From Acidobacteriota bacterium (GTDB taxonomy: Bacteria; Acidobacteriota; Thermoanaerobaculia; Multivoradales; JAGPDF01), in NCBI GenBank assembly GCA_014584695.1, contig JACTMI010000037.1, positions 1 through 52,552 of the forward strand: DNA of 52,552 bases, read 5' to 3'. Of the stretch, positions 17,335 through 25,458 are shown one piece after another. The notes beneath the pieces were generated by a model. The model saw only the letters and a program-made list of their open reading frames with translations. It did no database searches and was not told where the DNA came from. The stretch's first letter is position 1. Each line of letters starts with the position of its first letter. Position numbers and translations under genes: made by a program.

Positions 17335-20300
17335 GACCAGCCTCGGAGCTGGAGCCGGTGCTGGCCGCCCTGCGCCAGCGCCTGGGCGAACAGCTGGTCG
17401 CAGAGATCGCGCTGCCGGCGCTGCCGGCGAGCTGGGGCGAGCTCTCGCCGCCGGCGCCGGAGCCGCTCGCCCGGGCGCTGCGGGCTAGCGGTCTGGGCCG
17501 CTTGTGGTCCCATCAGGCGGCCGCGCTGGGCGCGGCGCGCGCCGGTCGTGACGTGCTCGTCACCACCGCCACGGCTTCGGGCAAGTCGCTGGTCTTTCAG
17601 CTGCCGGTGCTCGAAGAAGCCCTGGCCGGTCGAGCGGGGCGCGCGCTCTGGCTCTTTCCGCTCAAGGCGCTCGGCCAGGATCAGCGGGGCAAGCTCGAGC
17701 GGCTCGCGGCGGCCTGCGGCCTCGACGACGGTCGCTGCCGGGTCGCGATCTACGATGGCGACACGCCGGCGACCGAACGGGCGGCCATTCGACGCGATCC
17801 TCCGCGGGTGCTCATCACCAACCCGGACATGCTGCACCTGGGGATCCTCGCCCACGCGGGCGCCTGGGCGAGCTTTCTCGGCGAGCTGCGCTGGGTGGTG
17901 CTCGACGAGCTGCACGCCTACCGCGGCATCTTCGGCTGCCATCTCCACCACGTGCTGGCCCGGCTCGAGCGCCTGGCACGGGCGGTGGGTGCCCGCCCCT
18001 CGTACGTCGCCGCCTCCGCGACCGCCGCCGAGGCGGATCGTTTCGCGGCGGCGATCGCCGGCAGGACCTTCGAGTGGGTGAGCGAGTCCGGAGCGCCCCG
18101 TGAGGCGCGGACCTTCCTGTTCGCGCGGCCGGCGGCGAGCCCCTACTCCGTGACGCTCGACCTACTCGAAGCGCTGCTCGAGCAGGGCCAGAAGACGATC
18201 GTCTTCACCAAGGCGCGGCGCATCACCGAGCTGCTCTACACCTGGCTCGCGCGCCGCTCGCCGAAGCTCGCCCGCCGGGTCCGCTCCTACCGCGCCGGGT
18301 TTCTGCCCGCCGAGCGCAGGATCATCGAGCGCGACCTGGCGGCCGGCTCCCTCGACGGCGTGATTTCGACTTCGGCGCTCGAGCTGGGAATCGACATCGG
18401 CGGGCTCGACGCTTGCGTGCTCGTCGGCTGGCCCGGAAGCGTGATGGCGACCTGGCAACGCTCGGGCCGAGTCGGCCGTTCGGGACGCGAGTCGCTGACC
18501 GCTCTGGTCGCGCTGCCCGACGCGCTCGACCAGTACTTCCTCGACCATCCCTCGGAGCTGGCCGAGCGGCCGCTCGAGCGCCTCGTGGTCGACCCGGACA
18601 ACGAGGTGGTTACCCGCGGCCACCTGGTCTGTGCGGCCGCCGAACGGCCCCTCGCGCTGGCCGAGGACGGCCCCTGGCTCGAACGCCATGCCGCGCTGGT
18701 CGGCGCGCTCCTGCGGGAGCGAGCGCTCGCGCGCACGGTCGAAGGCGACCGTTTGATCGCGCGCGCCCGGCGGCCGCAACGCGAGGTCCCGCTGCGCGGC
18801 GCCGGGGCGAGCTTCGCGATCGTCGACGAGGCTCGCGAAGTGACCATCGGCACGATCGACGGCGCCCGAGTGCGAGCTGAGTGCCACCCGGGGGCGATCT
18901 ACCTGCACGGCGGCCGCGCCTACGCGGTGACGGCGCTCGATCTCGAGCGCCGCGAAGCGCGGGTTCGGGCGGCCGAAGTCGACTACTTCACGTCGCCGCT
19001 GTCCGAGAAGGAGACGGAGATCCTGGAGCCGCTCGCGGAGCGGCGCTCGGGCGGCTTGAACGCCGGCTTCGGGCGGCTGCTGGTCACCGAGCGAATCGTG
19101 GGGTTCGAACGCAAGAAGACGCACGGCCTCGAGGTGATCGATCGGCAACCGCTCGAGCTGCCGGCGGTCGCCTTCGAGAGCCAGGGCCTCTGGCTGCGGG
19201 CACCGGCGGCGGCGATGGAGGCGCTCGAGCGCGCCGGGCACGCGGTCCTGGGTGCCCTTCACGCGGCCGAGCACGCGGCCATCGCGCTCTTCCCGCTGGT
19301 CGCGCTGTGCGACCGCAGCGACCTCGGTGGGATTTCGCTGACGTTCCATCCCCAGCTCGCCGGCGGCGGCATCTTCGTCTACGAAGGACACGAGGGTGGC
19401 GTCGGCATCTGCGGCAGGGGATTCGAGGAGCTGCCCGAGCTGCTGGCGCGGGTGCGCGAGCACCTCGCGCGCTGCCCGTGCGACTCCGGCTGCCCCTCCT
19501 GCGTCCAGAGCCCGAAGTGCGGCAACGGCAATCGGCCGCTAGACAAGGGCGGCGCCATCGCCTGGCTCGACCTGGTTCTCACCGGGGTCGACCTCGAAGC
19601 TTGGCACGCCCAAGCCCCAGCGCCGGTTCCGGCTCCTCGCCTCCAGGATCTGTTCGATGGGCAGCTCGAGCAGGAACCCGGCGAAAATGCCCAAGGCTCT
19701 CTCGGCGGGGACGAGGCGGAAAGCGGGCGGACCCGTCGACCGCCGACTCGACCGATAGCGACCGGAGCCGGGGAGATGGCAGACGCAGAGACCCGGGACG
19801 AAGCGGGCGCGAGGGCGAGAGTCGGAAGGGCAGAGACGCGACAGGAGGAGATCACGGCCCGACGGGCTGGACGACGAAAGCAGAGCGGGGCTGCGGCCCG
19901 ATCGGCTAGCGCGCCAGAAGGGTCCAGCCGCGAGCGGCGCCGTCGTGACGAGAGGGACTCGGCGGCAGAGGCGTCGCGCGGCGGCGGAGCGGGCCGGCGG
20001 GGCGCGGGGCCGACCGTCCTGTTCGACGTCGAGACGATCCGCTCGGCCGAGCAGGTGGGCGGATGGCACCGTGCTCACCGCATGGGAATCGCGGTCGCGG
20101 TGTCGTTGGAACTCGAGACGGGCTCGTTCCGGAGCTTCTTGGAGGCCGACGTGCCGGCGCTCGCGGCGCAGTTGAAGGCGGCCGGTCTGGTCGTCGGCTA
20201 CAACAGCCTGAAGTTCGACTACGCGGTGCTCTCCGGCTACACCGGCGAGGACTACGCTCGCACGCTGCCTTCGCTCGACCTGCTCGAGAGCCTGCGGGGG

Positions 20301-20540
20301 CGGCTGGGCTACCGCGTCGGGCTCGGTCACCTCGCCACGGAGACGCTCGGCCGCGGCAAGAGCGCGGACGGGCTGCAGAGCCTCGAGTGGGTGCGCGAGG
20401 GGCGCCTGGACCTGGTGGAGGCCTACTGTCGCCAGGACGTCGAGGTGCTCCGGGACATCTATCTCTTCGGGCGCCGCGAAGGCTACGTCGTGGTGCGGGA
20501 CCGGATCGGGGGGCCGTTCCGCGTCGAGGTCGACTGGTAG
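17331..20540 (+). CDS. mrfA: MrfA-like DEAD/DEAH helicase fused to MrfB-like DEDD exonuclease
   Basis: 1069 aa from GTG 17331 (overlaps the LOG stop as GTGA). Residues 1-740 are a YprA/MrfA-type superfamily 2 helicase: Walker A TTATASGKS (78-86), DELH (192-195), SAT (229-231), motif VI SGRVGRSGR near 383, and the C-terminal DUF1998-type cluster with Cys715, 717, 721, 724 and 730. Residues about 750-890 are a low-complexity Arg/Glu/Ala linker. Residues 895-1069 are an RNase H-like exonuclease: DVET (Asp899, Glu901), YNSLKFDY and YCRQDVEVL. In Bacillus subtilis MrfA and MrfB are separate proteins that remove mitomycin C lesions; here helicase and nuclease are in one chain. Damage repair is inferred. 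Confidence 0.85.
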   Translation: MRPASELEPVLAALRQRLGEQLVAEIALPALPASWGELSPPAPEPLARALRASGLGRLWSHQAAALGAARAGRDVLVTTATASGKSLVFQLPVLEEALAGRAGRALWLFPLKALGQDQRGKLERLAAACGLDDGRCRVAIYDGDTPATERAAIRRDPPRVLITNPDMLHLGILAHAGAWASFLGELRWVVLDELHAYRGIFGCHLHHVLARLERLARAVGARPSYVAASATAAEADRFAAAIAGRTFEWVSESGAPREARTFLFARPAASPYSVTLDLLEALLEQGQKTIVFTKARRITELLYTWLARRSPKLARRVRSYRAGFLPAERRIIERDLAAGSLDGVISTSALELGIDIGGLDACVLVGWPGSVMATWQRSGRVGRSGRESLTALVALPDALDQYFLDHPSELAERPLERLVVDPDNEVVTRGHLVCAAAERPLALAEDGPWLERHAALVGALLRERALARTVEGDRLIARARRPQREVPLRGAGASFAIVDEAREVTIGTIDGARVRAECHPGAIYLHGGRAYAVTALDLERREARVRAAEVDYFTSPLSEKETEILEPLAERRSGGLNAGFGRLLVTERIVGFERKKTHGLEVIDRQPLELPAVAFESQGLWLRAPAAAMEALERAGHAVLGALHAAEHAAIALFPLVALCDRSDLGGISLTFHPQLAGGGIFVYEGHEGGVGICGRGFEELPELLARVREHLARCPCDSGCPSCVQSPKCGNGNRPLDKGGAIAWLDLVLTGVDLEAWHAQAPAPVPAPRLQDLFDGQLEQEPGENAQGSLGGDEAESGRTRRPPTRPIATGAGEMADAETRDEAGARARVGRAETRQEEITARRAGRRKQSGAAARSASAPEGSSRERRRRDERDSAAEASRGGGAGRRGAGPTVLFDVETIRSAEQVGGWHRAHRMGIAVAVSLELETGSFRSFLEADVPALAAQLKAAGLVVGYNSLKFDYAVLSGYTGEDYARTLPSLDLLESLRGRLGYRVGLGHLATETLGRGKSADGLQSLEWVREGRLDLVEAYCRQDVEVLRDIYLFGRREGYVVVRDRIGGPFRVEVDW

Positions 20541-20541
20541 G

Positions 20542-20928
20542 TCAGACTAGCTCCAGGTCGGTTTCGGCGAAGCGTGGATCGTCGGCCAGCAGCGGCTGGT
20601 GCGCGAGCTTTGCCACCGCGTAGGCGAGGCAATCGCCGAAGTCGAGGCCGGCCGCGTGGCGGCCGCGGCCGAAGCGGCGGAACGCCTCCGCGGCGGCGCG
20701 GTAGTGAGCGTCGGAGAAGGGCACGATCGCGACGTCGAACTCCTGCAGGAAGCGGGCGAGCAGCGGGTGGACGTCGCGGCCGGTGGCGAGCGCGAGCTCG
20801 AAGCTCGCTTCGGCGAGCGTCGGCGCCCCGACGCCGGTCTGAGGCGCGTCGGCGAGGGCCTCGATCAGCCGGTCGCAGCTCGGCCGGCGCAGGAAGATCG
20901 AGGCGACGGCCGAGGAGTCCACGATCAT
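20542..20928 (-). CDS. vapC: PIN-domain toxin (VapC family)
   Basis: 128 aa. PIN nuclease residues: MIVDSSAVASIF (first Asp), LAEASFEL (Glu) and LDFGDCLAYAVAK (Asp pair), then LLADDPRF. VapC toxins cleave tRNA or rRNA when the antitoxin is lost. The cognate antitoxin lies 40 bp upstream in the same direction. No good ribosome site precedes ATG 20928, so translation may depend on read-on from vapB. The 3' end abuts the convergent helicase-nuclease gene by one base. Confidence 0.9.
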   Translation of the reverse strand: MIVDSSAVASIFLRRPSCDRLIEALADAPQTGVGAPTLAEASFELALATGRDVHPLLARFLQEFDVAIVPFSDAHYRAAAEAFRRFGRGRHAAGLDFGDCLAYAVAKLAHQPLLADDPRFAETDLELV

Positions 20929-20968
20929 GGGCTCGAAGGGGCGCCGCGAGGGGAGCGGGCTCGCCCGG

Positions 20969-21202
20969 TCAGCTCTGGGTCTGACGGCGTCCGGCCGAGC
21001 GGGCGCGGATCACCGACCAGACCTCCCGCTCGAGAAAGCCGCGCAGCTCTTCGGCTCGGTTCTCACGGACCACTTGGAAGGAGAGTCGAACCCGCCGCTC
21101 CTCGAGCGCCCGTCGAATCGCTTCCGTCTTGGTCTCCCCCGCGAGCTGCGCCACCTCGCTCGCCAGGCTCTCGACCTGAGCGTTCTTGATGTTGAGCGCC
21201 AT
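20969..21202 (-). CDS. vapB: VapB-type antitoxin (PSK_trans_fac/Rv0623-like)
   Basis: 77 aa. MALNIKNAQVESLASEVAQL plus ETKTEAIRRALEERR is the N-terminal DNA-binding pattern of Rv0623-type VapB antitoxins; the C-terminal half (VVRENRAEELRGFLEREVW) would wrap the toxin. ATG 21202 has a strong GGAGGA. An in-frame extension further upstream crosses the promoter and is not coding. Autoregulation is likely through the direct repeats overlapping the promoter. Confidence 0.85.
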   Translation of the reverse strand: MALNIKNAQVESLASEVAQLAGETKTEAIRRALEERRVRLSFQVVRENRAEELRGFLEREVWSVIRARSAGRRQTQS

Positions 21203-21235
21203 GCCGTCCTCCTCTGCCGGTCTCCGTTGGGGGTG

Positions 21236-21264
21236 ACGATAGGTAGAAAGGTGTAATTTGTCAA
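21236..21264 (-). promoter_or_regulatory. vapBC promoter
   Basis: Minus-strand TTGACA (21259-21264, perfect -35) and TATCGT (21236-21241, 4/6 -10) are spaced by exactly 17 bp. This is the best sigma70-type promoter in the window and stands out in an unusually AT-rich patch. The start point would be near 21229, giving a leader of about 26 nt with GGAGGA before ATG 21202. Confidence 0.7.
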
Positions 21265-21274
21265 GTAGGGTGTA
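21250..21274. promoter_or_regulatory. Direct-repeat candidate VapB operator
   Basis: GGTGTA occurs at 21250-21255 and again at 21269-21274 in the same orientation, 19 bp apart (nearly two helical turns), flanking the -35 hexamer. The placement suits binding by a VapBC complex; the identity of the regulator is inferred. Confidence 0.4.
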
Positions 21275-21494
21275 TCGCTGACATCTCGCCCCCTGATCTA
21301 GCTCCTGACGCCCCACGAGGGTCGGGAGTAGCCTCCTCTGCCGGTAGGAGACTCGCTTGCGGCGCTCGCGCTTCCGCTTCGCGCTCACGCTGTGGCTCAT
21401 CCAGCTCGGCGACCTGGCCCCGTCATCGGAGCTCTTCGGCCCGCGCTGCAACCTTTCCGTCCCGTCGACGTTTGGGGCCCCGGGGGAGGCTGCC

Positions 21495-22376
21495 ATGCGA
21501 CTCGAGATCGAGGGCCTGGGGAAGTGCTATCGGGGCGGGATCTGGGGCCTCCGAGGGCTCGACCTGGAGCTGGGCGCCGGAGTGGTCGGGCTGCTCGGGC
21601 CCAACGGCGCCGGCAAGTCGACCCTGTTGCGCATCCTCGCGACGGTCTCGAAACCGACGACCGGGAAGGTCCTCTGGAACGGCGAGGATGTGGTCGCGAG
21701 GCCGGAGCCGCTGCGGGAGGTGCTGGGCTACCTGCCGCAGGACTTCGGCATCTATCCGAACCTCACGGCGCGCGAGTTCCTCGCCTACATCGCGGCGGCC
21801 AAAGGCCTGCGCGGCGCGGTGGCGCGGGCGCGAATCGACGGGCTGCTGGAGCTGGTGGGCCTGCGCGACGAGGCGCGGCGCCCGCTGGGTGGCTTCTCGG
21901 GCGGCATGCGGCAGCGGGTCGGCATCGCGCAGGCGCTGCTCGGCGATCCGCGCCTGCTGATCGTCGACGAGCCGACCACCGGTCTCGATCCGGAGGAGCG
22001 GGTCCGATTCCGCAATCTGCTGAGCGACCTGTCGGGCGAGCGGATCGTCGTCTTGTCGACCCACATCGTCCCCGACGTCGAGGCGGTCGCCACCGACCTG
22101 GTGGCGATCGATCGCGGGACGCTGGTCGAGCACGCGCTGCCGGAGCGGTGGCTGCGCGAGGTCGAAGGGCGGGTCTGGCAGTGGACCGTGCCGAGCGACC
22201 AGCTGGCCAGCGTGCGCGAGCGCTACCGCGTCTCGGGCGCCCTGCGGCGCAGTGACGGCGTCGAGGTCCGGGCGGTGGCGGCGCAAGCGCCGTCGCCGCA
22301 CGCGCGCCCGGTGCCACCGACGCTCGAGGACGGCTACCTGTGGGCGATCGAGCGCCACCGGGGGAGCGTGCCGTGA
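21495..22376 (+). CDS. ABC transporter ATP-binding protein
   Basis: 293 aa. Walker A GPNGAGKST, signature FSGGMRQRVGIAQAL, Walker B LLIVDEPTTGLDP and the H-loop STHIV are all present. The fold is the ABC-2/NatA-like exporter type. ATG 21495 has GGGGGAGG upstream. It is coupled to the permease gene by a GTGA overlap; together they form an exporter. The last 60 residues are poorly conserved. The 290 bp before the gene hold only the divergent vapBC promoter; I find no clear promoter for this gene. Confidence 0.92.
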   Translation: MRLEIEGLGKCYRGGIWGLRGLDLELGAGVVGLLGPNGAGKSTLLRILATVSKPTTGKVLWNGEDVVARPEPLREVLGYLPQDFGIYPNLTAREFLAYIAAAKGLRGAVARARIDGLLELVGLRDEARRPLGGFSGGMRQRVGIAQALLGDPRLLIVDEPTTGLDPEERVRFRNLLSDLSGERIVVLSTHIVPDVEAVATDLVAIDRGTLVEHALPERWLREVEGRVWQWTVPSDQLASVRERYRVSGALRRSDGVEVRAVAAQAPSPHARPVPPTLEDGYLWAIERHRGSVP

Positions 22377-23944
22377 GCGGGCTCGCGGCCCTGCCGGCGC
22401 TCGCGCTGGCCGACTTCAGGGATCGGGTGCGGCGCCGCAACTTTCTCGCCGTGATGGCGGCCGCGGCTTTTCTCGGGCTGCAGGCGGTCCAGGGACGGAT
22501 CGTCGTCGCCGTCGGCGGGTTCACCGGCGACCCCTCCTCGGCCTGGGCCGGCGCGCTGATGACGATGGTCGCGGGCACCTTCCTTTCCCTCGCCGGCTTC
22601 TGGGTGATCAAGGGCTCGGTGTTCCGCGATCGCTCGACCGGCGTCGGGCAGATCCTGGCCGCGACGCCGATGTCGAAAGTCGCCTACACGCTCGCCAAGG
22701 CCACCAGCCATTTCCTGGTGCTGGCGGCGATGGTCGGGGTCCTGGCGCTGGCCGCGGTCGTGCTCCTGCTGGTCTCGCCGGGCGCGCCGCCGATCCAGCC
22801 GCTGGCGATCCTCTCTCCGCTCGCCTTCTTCGCGCTGCCCGGTCTGGCACTGGTCGCCGCGCTCGCGGTGCTGTTCGAGACCCTTCCCCCGCTGGCGCGC
22901 GGCTTCGGCAACTTCGTCTGGTTCTTCGTTTGGGGGGCGCTGTTGGTGGTGCCGCTCGAGACCGGAGCGCTCGATCTGCTGGGCATCGCCACCCTTCAGG
23001 CGGCGATGGGGGAGGCCGTGCGCGGCATCGATCCCGGCTACGAGAGCGGCTTCGTCATCACCCTGGCCGGCGACGCGGCGGCGCGCATCCACGGCACCTT
23101 CACCTGGGACGGACTCGTAGCGTCCGAGATCCCCTGGCGCGAACGGGCGCAGGTGCTGGCGGTGGCCCTGCTGGTGGCGACGGCGGCGGCGCTGCCCTTC
23201 GATCGCTTCGATCCGGCGCGCCGCCGGCGCCGGCGCGGCGACGCCGCAGCGCCGGTCGCGCCGCTCCCCGCGGCCCACCCGCCGGCCGCGGCGGGAGGCG
23301 CGCTGGCGCCGCTCGAAGCACCGTCCCGCCGTCCGCGGATCATCTCGCTCGCCCTCGCCGAGCTGCGCGTCGCGCTGGCTGCTCAGTCCCGCCTCTGGCG
23401 CCTGGGCGCGGCGGGGCTGGCCGGCGCGGGCTTGCTGGTGCCGGCGAGCGCGCTCCCCGGGCTCGCGATCGCCGCGCTGCTCTGGTCGGCGCTGGTCTGG
23501 TCGGGGCTCGGCGTGCGCGAGCGGGAGCTGGGGATCGAGCCGATCCTCGCCGCGGCGCCGCGGGCGCGGAGCCACCAGTTGCCGGCCCTGCTGCTCGCCG
23601 GAGCGGTGCTGGGACTGGCGCCGGCGAGCGGCGTTCTGGCGAGAATGCTGGCAGCGGGAGAGCTCGCCTTCGCCGGATCGTTCGTCATCGGGGCGGTGGC
23701 GATGGCGCTGCTCGGTTTGGCGCTCGGGCTGCTGTCGGGGAGCTCGCGGCTGTTCGAGGGGCTCTACATCACCCTCTGGTACCTGGGCCCGGCCAACCGG
23801 GTGCCGGCCTTCGACTACGCTGGCATGGCGCCCGGGGCGGCCGCCAGTCCAGCCCGCTTCCTCATGGCGAGTGTCGTCCTGCTCGCGCTCGCGCTGGTGG
23901 TGGAGCGCCGGCGCGGCATCGACCAGGGCGTCCGCTTCGCCTGA
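22373..23944 (+). CDS. ABC-2 type permease, large membrane subunit
   Basis: 523 aa from GTG 22373 (GTGA overlap with the ATPase). Two groups of about six hydrophobic segments flank a hydrophilic Arg/Pro/Ala-rich centre (residues about 280-320, starting FDRFDPARRRRRRG). The first half contains KGSVFRDRSTGVGQILAATPMS, like permeases that move lipids or peptides (NatB/Gld-like). The second half resembles a duplicated transport domain. Substrate unknown. Confidence 0.8.
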   Translation: MSGLAALPALALADFRDRVRRRNFLAVMAAAAFLGLQAVQGRIVVAVGGFTGDPSSAWAGALMTMVAGTFLSLAGFWVIKGSVFRDRSTGVGQILAATPMSKVAYTLAKATSHFLVLAAMVGVLALAAVVLLLVSPGAPPIQPLAILSPLAFFALPGLALVAALAVLFETLPPLARGFGNFVWFFVWGALLVVPLETGALDLLGIATLQAAMGEAVRGIDPGYESGFVITLAGDAAARIHGTFTWDGLVASEIPWRERAQVLAVALLVATAAALPFDRFDPARRRRRRGDAAAPVAPLPAAHPPAAAGGALAPLEAPSRRPRIISLALAELRVALAAQSRLWRLGAAGLAGAGLLVPASALPGLAIAALLWSALVWSGLGVRERELGIEPILAAAPRARSHQLPALLLAGAVLGLAPASGVLARMLAAGELAFAGSFVIGAVAMALLGLALGLLSGSSRLFEGLYITLWYLGPANRVPAFDYAGMAPGAAASPARFLMASVVLLALALVVERRRGIDQGVRFA

Positions 23945-23948
23945 GCGA

Positions 23949-25280
23949 TCACAGCAGCATGCTGGCGAGGTTGGCGAGCTCGGAACGCTCGCCCTTGTCG
24001 AGGTTGACGTGGGCGTACAGGCGCTGGCCCTGCATGCGGTCGATGAGGAACGACAGGCCGTTCGACTGGGCGTCGAGATAGGGCGTGTCGATCTGGAAGA
24101 TGTCGCCGGTGAAGATCATCTTGGTGCCCTCGCCGGCGCGGGTGATGATGGTGCGGATCTCGTGCGGCGTGAGGTTCTGCGCCTCGTCGACGATGAAGAT
24201 GATGTTCGAGAAGCTGCGGCCGCGGATGTAGGCGAGCGGCGTGATGTGGAGCTTTTCCATCTCCACCATCTCGTCGATCTTCTTGTACTCGCGCTCCTTC
24301 TCGTCGTACTGGTGCTTGATGATGTTCAGGTTGTCCCACAGCGGCTGCATGTAGGGGTTGATCTTGGACTTGATGTCGCCCGGCAGGTAGCCGATGTCCT
24401 TGTTCGACAGCGGCACGAGCGGCCGCGCGAGATAGATCTGGCGGAACTGGCGCCGCTGCTCGAGCGCCCCGGCGAGCGCGAGCAGCGTCTTGCCGGTCCC
24501 GGCCTTGCCCGACACCGAGACCAGGGGTACGGCCGGGTTGGTGATCGAGTGCAGGGCGAAGGTCTGCTCGGCGTTGCGCGGGGTGATGCCGTAGGCGGGC
24601 GCCTTGTGGACTCGCTCGAGCAGTCCCGAGCCCGGATTCGCCCACGCCAGGGCGGAGTTCTGTGGGCTGCGCAGGATGTAGTAGTGGTTGGCGGGCAGCC
24701 GGTCGAGGCCGACCTCGGACGGGTCCACGGCGCCGCGCTCGTAGAGCAGCTGGATCGGCGTCGGATCCTCGATCTCGAGATCGGTGCGGCCGCGGTAGAG
24801 GTGATCGACGTCCTTGATGCGGACGGTCTCGTAGTCCTCGGCGCGCAGGTCGAGCGCGCGAGCCTTGACCCGCAGGTTGATGTCCTTGCTGATCAGCACC
24901 ACCTCGCGGTTGGGCTCTTTCTCGGTCAGCGCGAGCGTGGCGTTGAGGATCCGATGGTCGTTCTTGCCGCTGCCGAACACGGTACGCGCGTCGACCGAGG
25001 CGTCCTCGTCGGCGATGACCCGGAAGCGCCCCAGCTCCGGGCCGTCGAGCGGCGCCCAATCCGCGAGCATGTTGGTCTCCGAGAGCTTGTCGAGCTCGCG
25101 GATGAACTCCCGCGCCTGGAGGTTGACGACGTTGTCGCCCTTCTTGAAGTGGTCGAGCTCCTCGAGCACGGTGATCGGGATCGCGACGTCGTGCTCTTCG
25201 AAGTGGTAGATCGCGGTCGAGTCGTAGAGGATGACGGAGGTGTCGAGAACGAAGATCTTGCGGGGCGTGCCCGTCGTCAT
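23949..25280 (-). CDS. phoH2: PhoH-like ATPase with N-terminal PIN domain
   Basis: 443 aa. Residues 1-145 are a PIN domain (FVLDTSVILYDSTA, then LEELD, then SVDARTVFGSGKNDHRI); residues about 230-440 are the PhoH ATPase with Walker A GKAGTGKT (258-265) and Walker B-like FIVDEAQN (363-369). PIN-PhoH (PhoH2) proteins are ATP-dependent RNA helicase-ribonucleases. ATG 25280 has TAAGAT 6 nt before it and no ribosome site. The gene is convergent with the ABC permease across 4 bp. Confidence 0.93.
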   Translation of the reverse strand: MTTGTPRKIFVLDTSVILYDSTAIYHFEEHDVAIPITVLEELDHFKKGDNVVNLQAREFIRELDKLSETNMLADWAPLDGPELGRFRVIADEDASVDARTVFGSGKNDHRILNATLALTEKEPNREVVLISKDINLRVKARALDLRAEDYETVRIKDVDHLYRGRTDLEIEDPTPIQLLYERGAVDPSEVGLDRLPANHYYILRSPQNSALAWANPGSGLLERVHKAPAYGITPRNAEQTFALHSITNPAVPLVSVSGKAGTGKTLLALAGALEQRRQFRQIYLARPLVPLSNKDIGYLPGDIKSKINPYMQPLWDNLNIIKHQYDEKEREYKKIDEMVEMEKLHITPLAYIRGRSFSNIIFIVDEAQNLTPHEIRTIITRAGEGTKMIFTGDIFQIDTPYLDAQSNGLSFLIDRMQGQRLYAHVNLDKGERSELANLASMLL

Positions 25281-25286
25281 GCCGGG

Positions 25287-25292
25287 ATCTTA
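25287..25292 (-). promoter_or_regulatory. TANNNT -10 element 6 nt before phoH2
   Basis: Minus-strand TAAGAT (4/6 to TATAAT) lies 6 nt before ATG 25280 with CCCGGC between, no Shine-Dalgarno sequence. Confidence 0.45.
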
Positions 25293-25458
25293 GATCAGCC
25301 GGCTGCGGCCGCGACGGCGCGCTCGGGTTGTTTCACCAGCCGCCGACCTCCCTGGTGGATTCCCGGCCCGGGAGCGTCCGGGGCGGGACCTCCTGGGGGC
25401 GGGCCGATGTCGCGCTCGTCGGAGCTGCGACTAGAATGGCGTTCCTCGTGCGGCGCCA

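Noticed and set aside
21203-21496. N-terminal extension of VapB
   Set aside because: It would translate across the promoter; the ATG at 21202 has GGAGGA and starts the conserved antitoxin sequence.
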